Assembly (NCBI GenBank): GCA_032622095.1
Contig: CP136065.1
Location: 57,779,949-57,843,948, forward strand
Reading direction: 5' to 3'
DNA length: 64,000 nt
Source: Siphonodentalium dalli
Taxonomy: Eukaryota > Mollusca > Scaphopoda > Gadilida > Siphonodentaliidae
In this document: piece after piece, positions 56,484 to 64,000 of the stretch
How positions within the stretch are numbered: the first letter of the stretch is position 1
How the letters are laid out: every line of letters starts with the position of its first letter
The notes under the pieces: model-generated
Databases searched by the model: none
Told to the model about the DNA's origin: nothing
What the model saw: only the letters and a program-made list of their open reading frames with translations
Program-made: the position numbers and the translations under genes

Positions 56484-56957
56484 AAAGGCCCACTTAATTT
56501 TCGGGTCGCTGATTTTTTTTTATAGTGCCTTGATATACGGTTTTAATAACAATCTATGCCATAAAATGTGATTAAAATACTATAATTCATCACAATTTGA
56601 AATGTATGTGTCTCAGAAGATGCTCATAGAGAAACAGAAAACAGCTGAAATCATAGCAAGATTTCCCCATTTTGGCTCCCAGAATTCAAACTAAAAATGT
56701 ATTTTCAATGGAAGGGGATAAATCTATATTTAAGATATAGAGTTACCCCCCTCCATTGAAAACAACACAATTTGAACTACAATCCAGATGAAACTTAAGC
56801 ACAAAAACACGTCAGTAACTCAGCAAAAATAACATGTTCACAGTTCATTACACCGGATAAGTCAATAATACAATGTTATTGGAATTTCCTCTTTCAAATG
56901 ATATATATGGCATATATTTTATATATGTTATCTGGGGTTCGAAAATTAAGTGGGCCT
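56484..56957. mobile_element. MITE with AAAGGCCCACTTAATTTTCG ends
   Basis: AAAGGCCCACTTAATTTTCG at the left is mirrored by CGAAAATTAAGTGGGCCTTT at the right. The flanks ATT|..|AATT allow TTAA, AATT or TA as the target duplication. The interior has a second inverted pair, TTTTCAATGGAAGGGG against CCCCCCTCCATTGAAAA (about 56702-56763). No coding sequence; the superfamily is uncertain because the ends overlap the palindromic target. Confidence 0.75.
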
Positions 56958-58861
56958 TTAATTTCACACGCTATCACGGTTACATATTATTGAGAAGAAA
57001 TCCTCACAGACAGGCTTTCCTCCCAAATTGCTATTTCATGGAGCAATAATAAATTATTAGTGTAAGTGATAGACATGCTGACAAACTGACGATATGATGT
57101 ATCTTAAAAGAAACCGTATACCTGGTATATAACCTAAGGTATACCTCATTAATTTTCCTAGTAATTTTATCATAAAACTGCTACGCGATGTTGTTTATGA
57201 GCCCCTACAAAACGAACCATGGTTTACAGACTAAAACGAATCGATATTGTTCCAATCAAGTGGATTATACCGATATGCGTTTCGGTTCATTGGACGAGCT
57301 TATTCTCATCTTTTCGGCCATTTATATATATGATAGCAACGTGTGACTGTCTTTTGAATTTGTTGATGTTCTCTACAGATATCAAATGTCGTGGGGACTC
57401 CACACCATTGTATCACGTTTCATTTTATCGCTGTATCCGTGATCAGTCAGAACACCTCTCCGATCTCCGCCGAAGATATACCTTACTCGTATTTAAATTC
57501 GCACAGTGCCAATTTTCGCGCACCTATAGGTGTGCGCGAATTTAAAACTGAGCTAAATATAGTACGACTCAAAAATAATTAGAGAACCCATCACTGGATG
57601 CACGGACAAAAATAAGAGTTCATATGTAATAAGTTGTGTGTATTAGTTAACTATAATTATAATGACATATTACATGGCCGATATGTATTTCCCTCCATTG
57701 TTCTATGTCATGCTAATGATGCCCACTGCTATTTAAATTTATATTGGGCCTAGAATATATAGCAGATATTTCAATATCACAACAAAATAATTAACCAGTT
57801 ATCTTCTTCATAAAAGAACTAAATTATGCAAATCCATATGAGACTTGAAATGTGATTTTTTTTTTCTCCTGAAAGTTATACATCATGTTGGTCTGGTCTA
57901 TCTGCCTTCAAAGCGAGTTAGAACCAAGACTGTCATCGGATGCATACATGCCTTATATAATATGAGACGGTATAACCCCCCCCCCCCCCCCCATTATAAT
58001 ATATAACACACATCTGCATGTCGGTATATGTCGCATTGAAATTTCTACAGCTTGTTAAGATGGAATATTCAGGTTATCATATAAAGGCTAACCCTATAAG
58101 CATAGCAAAAGATGAATGATATAGTCAGATATTTTGTCGATGAGCGCCGTGTATATATATTCCTCATTCCCGCCTATGTATATTGTTCACAGAATATAGC
58201 AAGTTGGTTCTCTTGTATTTGTCAATTATAGTTTTTGTTAGAAGGGAGAATTCAGCCGTAGTATATACAAGGGACATAGTTTTTGTTATGAATTGTCTTG
58301 TATGCATAATAGTAACCTCGCCGATATTTATCATTGTCTTTTATCACAATTGGAATTGAAATTCGATTTTTGTTAATAATTGCGACACAGCAACTGCACT
58401 GTGCATGAATCAAGTCATTTAATTCAATTTCTATAGATCAAAACGCAATACCCATTGAAGAGGACAGCCAAAGTGGGTTGATAATGAAACCATATTGCGC
58501 TATATTGTAGTCTGCATATTTAATATATAATTGTAGATATCTACATTTGCGTCCAACAAGGCTGAAACAATTCAATGACAACGCTCGATTCGAAGACAAA
58601 TCATTATTGGCGTTGGCAATTGCCAAGTCTTTAGAGACCAAACACCAGAGCGGTACTCGCTGTGCGATTCAACAAACGTGAGATCAGATCAATGGAAATC
58701 ATGTTTAAGTAGACGGTAAATTATTCAGTAACAATGTACGTCTATCCAATTGGAGTTTTAGTGCCAAAAACGTGCCTCCAACTGAACTGGCTCCTAGCTA
58801 GCCTGTTGATGTATCTAGCTTACACGGGGAACTGCCACCGTGTAACATGATTTTTTGCGAA
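56958..58861. other. Intergenic DNA with a hairpin and a poly-C run
   Basis: 57516-57541 is a compact hairpin TTCGCGCACCTATAGGTGTG CGCGAA. 57976-57992 is a 17-base C run. Frames at 57219-57545 and 57391-57582 span the hairpin and are unsupported. Confidence 0.5.
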
Positions 58862-58990
58862 ACCCTGTGCCAATACATTCTCTTATATATGCGAGTCGCC
58901 TCGCACATATAAGAGAATGCATTGGCCCAACAAATTTTATAATATTTCTTATGTTAAAGAATATAAGAAAAAATGAAACAAAATATAAAA
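58862..58990. mobile_element. MITE hairpin-module fragment
   Basis: CCTGTGCCAATACATTCTCT then TATATGCGAGTCGCCTCGCA and the mirror TAAGAGAATGCATTGGCC form one hairpin, followed by TTAAAGAATGTAAGAAA-type spacer words as in the 12130 family. The terminal repeats and second hairpin are missing. Confidence 0.72.
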
Positions 58991-60002
58991 AATTGTTAAA
59001 GAATGTAAGAAACGCTCTTTTATGTTCCATGCCGTGCACATAGTTGGCGTTTGTCTGGTACCCAAACACTATGTTCTAAGTTGTATTTTGTATTACTTCA
59101 TTGCGTCTTTTTGGACATATAATGCCGGTAGAAAGGTAGTTCAAGTTTTTCGATACCGGGAAAAAAATCAAAAGCGAATATTATTAGGTGTATTTTGGAG
59201 CGCATACCGTGCTGTATACATATCGTATAATTATACTATACCTAAACCATCACCGAGTCACCAGCAATGGAGCGATTTCATTGCTTCCGGTGAATAATCG
59301 TAATCTGGCAATATGAGGACCAGACTACGTGAAAACAGCCCTCGGATAAGTATAGCAAACTGTTGTCATTAATTTGGCCAATAGGATTTTATTATCGGAG
59401 TTCTATTATCCTCAGTCAAATCATTATTACCAAAGTCTTCTCATCCAAATTAAAGAAATATCTATGCCATACATGCCTATTGTGTCAGATACTGATAACA
59501 GGTTCGGGACAAGAACGGTCATATATGGGGATTCTCCTTTGAGGAACGTTTCAGTCATATATAATCAGACCTAGTCCATGGCTGGGAAGAGATTACACGA
59601 TTATTAAGAGATTGAAGTCGTATTTGTGCGTTGTATATCAGCTTTGATTGTGCCCACACACCGGTCAATAATTATTTCCACCCACTCGAGTACGTTCGGA
59701 TGACTACTATATACAGAGTTAAGAACATCACGACGGATTAGGGGTATAGAGCGACTCTGCTGGGGAGCGATATTGCTTTTGTATCATTCGCATACATTCT
59801 ATATAATGGCAACACAACCTTTCATTGCTTACGGTGAACAATGCGGTATTAACCATTTATTTACCAAATTGATTATCCAATTCACTTACAATAGTATACA
59901 TTGGAATGGCCTATTATTTAGCTGGAGGGTTTTTTCATAAAACAAATAAGCAGACGACACAGATAATAAAAGTGCATAATGAGTCAATTTATCGGAGTAC
60001 AA
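58991..60002. other. Intergenic DNA, nothing recognised
   Basis: Frames at 59022-59297 and 59374-59574 lack any domain. No repeat structure supported. Confidence 0.4.
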
Positions 60003-60069
60003 TGGTCAGATAATAAGTTCAACAAAACGACTTACCTATGGTGGTTTATTGAACTTAGTATCTGAACAT
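60003..60069. repeat. 67-bp palindrome (TCAGATAATAAGTTCAACA family)
   Basis: TGGTCAGATAATAAGTTCAA is mirrored by TTGAACTTAGTATCTGAACA around a 22-base loop. Relative of 536-596. Confidence 0.65.
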
Positions 60070-60814
60070 GTATTAAGGGATAACTACTCAGATAGTATAG
60101 ACAAATATTGTGAAGACCAGATGTCCAAGCCATAATTCCCGGTTGCCCATGTACCAGATATAACAGACATCGAATTAATTGAGCATGTAATGATATGCAT
60201 TATGCCAGTTACAAGCTTCTACAGTGTCGACTATAAAATCCACAGAAGAGTTGTCAACTTTTTTTTTTTTCATACGCTCTAATGGAGGTCGTAGAAATGT
60301 CCTGTTAAGATTAAAAGCGTTCACCGTACACATGGCACGAATCACTACAAATTCCCCATATTATTGCATATTCTCTCACGCGATGAGATGCGCAATAGAT
60401 GGACGGCGGGGTTTATCAATGGGTGGAGGGAACGTGCGCGGGTTTTATACCACCATGCAACAATATTTGAGGTATATATGCAGGATGTACTCCATGCGTC
60501 CGTCTATCTGAAGCGATAACTCAACAACTGCTCCGCCGACTTTTATAAAAAATTGCGGTTTTTCTTCCCCATCAGATGTCCCATATAAATTAAATTGAAT
60601 TGCCCAAGCCTCGAACTGAGTTACGAACCTATATATTGATACTTAGAATTATTCCGACTTGAGGTTTTCGTATAATAACTTCCACACTGCCACTGTTTAT
60701 GTTTGGCACTGCGTGAGTATGCATATCCCTTATTAAAAACACTCTAGTAAACCATGGAGAATACACAGTGTGATATTTACCTTGATGAATGGAACAGAAT
60801 GTAAAATGATGTAA
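60070..60814. other. Intergenic DNA, nothing recognised
   Basis: One 95-codon frame (60224-60511) begins within a T run and lacks recognisable features. Confidence 0.35.
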
Positions 60815-61066
60815 TCTTACCAGGGTGTTACTCTGGTCAAATTCGTCTAGTGAATCGTCACCATATTATACGCACGCATGTAGGCCCACCCATGTATTTA
60901 CTCCGGTGAAATGGACCCACCCATGTATGTCACCAAGGTAATTTACCGGGATGTAAGTATGTGGTGGTTCTACTAAAGTTGACAGCCTTGCTTGCACGCA
61001 GAAGGAAAGAAAGAGACAGAACACACATCATCTGCGTAATGTGCTATTGTGAAATAGTGTTATGAG

Positions 61067-61488
61067 GGTATCACCCCCTCCCCCTGAATCCTGAATACCA
61101 GTTAATTTTGGGGGGTGAATCCTGAATACATGTTAAGAAATAATATGCGATAAATGACATACAAATTGACAGTTTTAATATCAGACAGATACAAGCAGAA
61201 GTTACATAGACACATTAATTAATATTATGATGCCGGTCGCGTTATGATGCCGTTATGATACGATTAATGATACTTTATGATGGCATGGTGGTCGAATATG
61301 CCCAAGAAGCTATTCTACCCACTCATTCATACAGATAACTAGCACAAAATATTACTTTGCGCCATCAAAACCTGCGTCCAAGATGTTTTGCTTGAACCCG
61401 AATACCAGTTAATTCGGGGGTATGAATCCCGCGTACGGCTTCAAAACACCCTGAATCCCGCGTACCGAAAGGGGGGGGGGGTGATACC
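61067..61488. mobile_element. TIR element with GGTATCACCCCC ends
   Basis: GGTATCACCCCCTCCCCCTG at the left is mirrored by GGGGGTGATACC at the right. Inside each arm a TGAATCC.G.ATACCAGTTAA phrase is repeated in opposite orientation. The target duplication is not clear and no coding capacity is seen. Confidence 0.55.
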
Positions 61489-62063
61489 ATCTGTTATCGC
61501 TCATGCCCTTGTAAAACACTCCAGTAAAATCCCTGGAAAACTCAGGTAAAAAAAATTATATACCCTGGTAAATCCCGGTGTATTACCATTGCATACAAAA
61601 CATTAACAAATGATTGGACTCCACCTTGAAGAGTTGTTTCTAATTTGAACTAAAATATACAGAAAACAACAAACAAAACACAACCCACCTAAATTCTTGT
61701 CCCTGCGTGGTTGAAATGCGTTTTGTAGGATCAGTGTGTAAGTGTAGACTTAAATCAAGTCTGACCTGCTCCAAGGACAACATACCAGACTTAGTCTAGA
61801 AATAAGACTAAGATGCTATCATTCCCCTTGTATTATACTTGTACAGTATCGTTTGGTATTACCGCACCTCATTCGAATTCACAGGATGTGTTATAAGCTG
61901 CCACATAACATTAATACTAGGGAATATTGAACTCACTTATTCACAAAATTTATCTGACTGGAACTAACCCATATAAATAAAATCATCATGATTATAGCGC
62001 CAGGTTTTGAAGTAACTGGCGAATTACTGAGCGTTTTTTCTGGACAGAAAAAGTTATTTTAAA

Positions 62064-62456
62064 CCCTTTACCCAACAGAACGGCCCTGTGTTAATGCATT
62101 CTCTTATATATGCGAGTCGACCATAGGTCGCCTCGCATATATAAGAGAATGCATTGGCTTAACACATTAAAAATTATAAAATTGTTAAAGAATGTAAGAA
62201 AAAATGGTAAAAAAGTGTTAAAAAAATATTTTGTTTAGGCCAATGCATTCTCTTATATATGCGAGGCGACCTATGGTCGACTCGCATATATAAGAGAATG
62301 CATTGGCACAGGGCATAACTGTAACTATCACAATGTGGTCAAGGAGCCGGTTCCAATGATATCCATATTTGTATGGTTTTATTGAGACAGACCGAAGATA
62401 TTTTAGGCTGTTGAAGCTTTATTTGGACGGTTTTGGCCGGTTTGTTGGGTAAAGGG
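62064..62456. mobile_element. piggyBac-like MITE, CCCTTTACCCAAC family (copy 3)
   Basis: A 393-bp element ending GTTGGGTAAAGGG then TTAA (62457-62460); the left side is TAAA|CCCTTTACCCAACAG, a one-base variant of the target. Both hairpins and the right-hand half match copies at 12130 and 13656 closely. Confidence 0.87.
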
Positions 62457-63175
62457 TTAAAGAGGTAGAACCAGACTATATTCCGTTGCACCAGGGTGTT
62501 ACCAGCGTATAATCTTTTACACCATGACTCCATCAATAATTTGCTTGAGTATGTTCTGATTTACATGGGTTTTACCCATGTATGTCCTGTTTCACCAGCA
62601 TTTTATGAGAGTCAAGTAGAGTGGGGTACACCATCCTTTTACTTGGAATGTACAAGGGTTTGTCATTTTAACATGAGCTTTGCGTGGCTTTTACCATAGT
62701 ATATCATTGTTTACCATGGTTTTACTAGAGAATAATCCGTTACACCATCACTCCATGAATTTTTTACTCGAGTATATTCTGATCTATATGGGTTCACATG
62801 GGTTTTACCCATACATGGTCCTGTTTCACCGGCATTTTACGAGAGTAAAGTGGGGTAAACGTACCATACCTTTACTTGGAATTTACAAGGGTGCGGCCTT
62901 TTTTACATTGGATTTACGTGGCTTTTACTAGAGAATATAATTGTTTACCAGAGTTTTACCAGAGTATACTATATGTTACACCATGACTCCATCAATAATT
63001 CACTTAAGTATGTTCTGATGTATGTCCTCTTTCACCAGCATTTTACGAGAGTGAAGTGAGGTACACCATGCCTTTACTTGGAATTTACAAGGTTATGCCT
63101 TTTTTACATAGACATTACATGGCTTTTTACCAGAGTATATCATTGCTTGTTTGCCCTTTTAATATTTTACCAGAG

Positions 63176-63421
<246 letters not shown>

Positions 63422-63827
63422 CTGGTGCACCATTGTTCACCGGGCTGTTACCAGAATGTTTTTAAGGGATGCCAGCGTCTGTTGAGAAACGCCTTATCTT
63501 ACTCAGTGTGGAAAGGAATGGATGAGAGGCGGGGATTATTTTCTCGGCGCAGGACCATTTGTTCAATCGATTAGCTAATTCTCACCAGAAAGCAAATCTC
63601 AGCGAAGCACGTTCTCCTCTAAATTGGACAGCAAGAAAAGACGGCAAGAAATTGTCATAGATTAATATCTCTAAACGTGCACGAACAAAACCGTAGAATC
63701 CACATACCGTGACCATTACTGCTTAAAGAATTTATGCAGCGATTCTGGGGATATTACAAATATTTGTGTATGATTGATTGGTTTAAAATTGTTGAAACAA
63801 TTTTAAGCTTTTTATAATTTTGCGCAT
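63422..63827. other. Intergenic DNA, nothing recognised
   Basis: Includes a short TTGTTGAAACAATTTTAAGC inverted word near 63790. No gene supported. Confidence 0.35.
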
Positions 63828-63926
63828 TCATCATAGTCGTCGTTATCACCAGAATCACCATCAGTATCGTCATCACCATCAACACCATCACCATCAACAC
63901 AATCAACACCATCATCATCACCACCA
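63828..63926. repeat. ATCACC/ATCATC microsatellite
   Basis: Imperfect (ATC)n/(ACC)n triplets such as CACCATCAACACCATCACCA, about 100 bp. Confidence 0.85.
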
Positions 63927-64000
63927 GTACGGCAAAAAAGAGACTGGTGAGATTTGCCGAATGATAGATGTTTTCCCTAACAGCTAGCTCAGCATTTATT

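Noticed and set aside
62496-62931. Two similar plus-strand frames suggesting a duplicated gene
   Set aside because: Similarity comes from the 220-240-bp array unit, which also has a third, non-open copy.

Overview
The window looks like AT-rich, transposon-dense intergenic DNA from an animal nuclear genome, most likely a marine invertebrate such as a mollusc or another lophotrochozoan; an invertebrate deuterostome is also possible. The reasons are several non-LTR retrotransposon remnants, a Ty3/gypsy-class element with a Gmr1-type domain order, many short TTAA-, TA- and 9-bp-TSD inverted-repeat elements, long microsatellites and degenerate tandem arrays, and no operon-like or dense coding structure. 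The species cannot be named from sequence alone. No rRNA, tRNA or CRISPR array was seen.

Layout. 0-13 kb: unique AT-rich DNA with a fully palindromic TTAA element (2275-2616), a TCA microsatellite (4.7-5.15 kb), a long-TIR element (6160-6780), a piggyBac-like MITE (7680-7935), and a tandem array whose units carry TGACGTCA palindromes (9.83-10.12 kb). 12-24 kb: two copies of a second piggyBac-like MITE, one nested in an older repeat; two degenerate ~150-bp arrays (14.3-15.35 and 20.3-22.3 kb), the second interrupted by a LINE 3' end with a clear 13-bp target duplication; and a decayed C2H2 zinc-finger sequence on the minus strand (18.5-19.0 kb). 24.4-27 kb: a palindromic Tigger-like MITE directly beside the best-preserved gene, a 738-codon LINE reverse transcriptase lacking its endonuclease. 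27-45 kb: minisatellite, palindromes, several dispersed repeat pairs, and two further arrays (33.8-34.9 and 43.66-44.98 kb).

45.1-50.2 kb (minus strand): a damaged Ty3/gypsy-class LTR retrotransposon read as gag - protease - integrase - reverse transcriptase - RNase H. Integrase lies upstream of RT, the order of the Gmr1-like group, and its capsid resembles the family from which the vertebrate SCAN domain arose. Gag, protease, RT and RNase H are frameshifted or cut; the integrase is intact as an open frame. No LTR could be defined. 50-64 kb: a MULE-like MITE with a 9-bp duplication, one possible host exon (52.76 kb), another LINE 3' end, a TRIM-like direct-repeat pair (53.8-54.4 kb), and a final ~2.6 kb repeat array carrying nested insertions and a ~245-bp GA microsatellite.

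The genes do not form a pathway: nearly all recognisable coding sequence is retrotransposon-derived. The most notable items are the Gmr1-type/SCAN-progenitor element, the hairpin module shared by MITEs with different termini, and the arrays that share a TCTG head and an AAACTT core, some with perfect transcription-factor-like palindromes in each unit.
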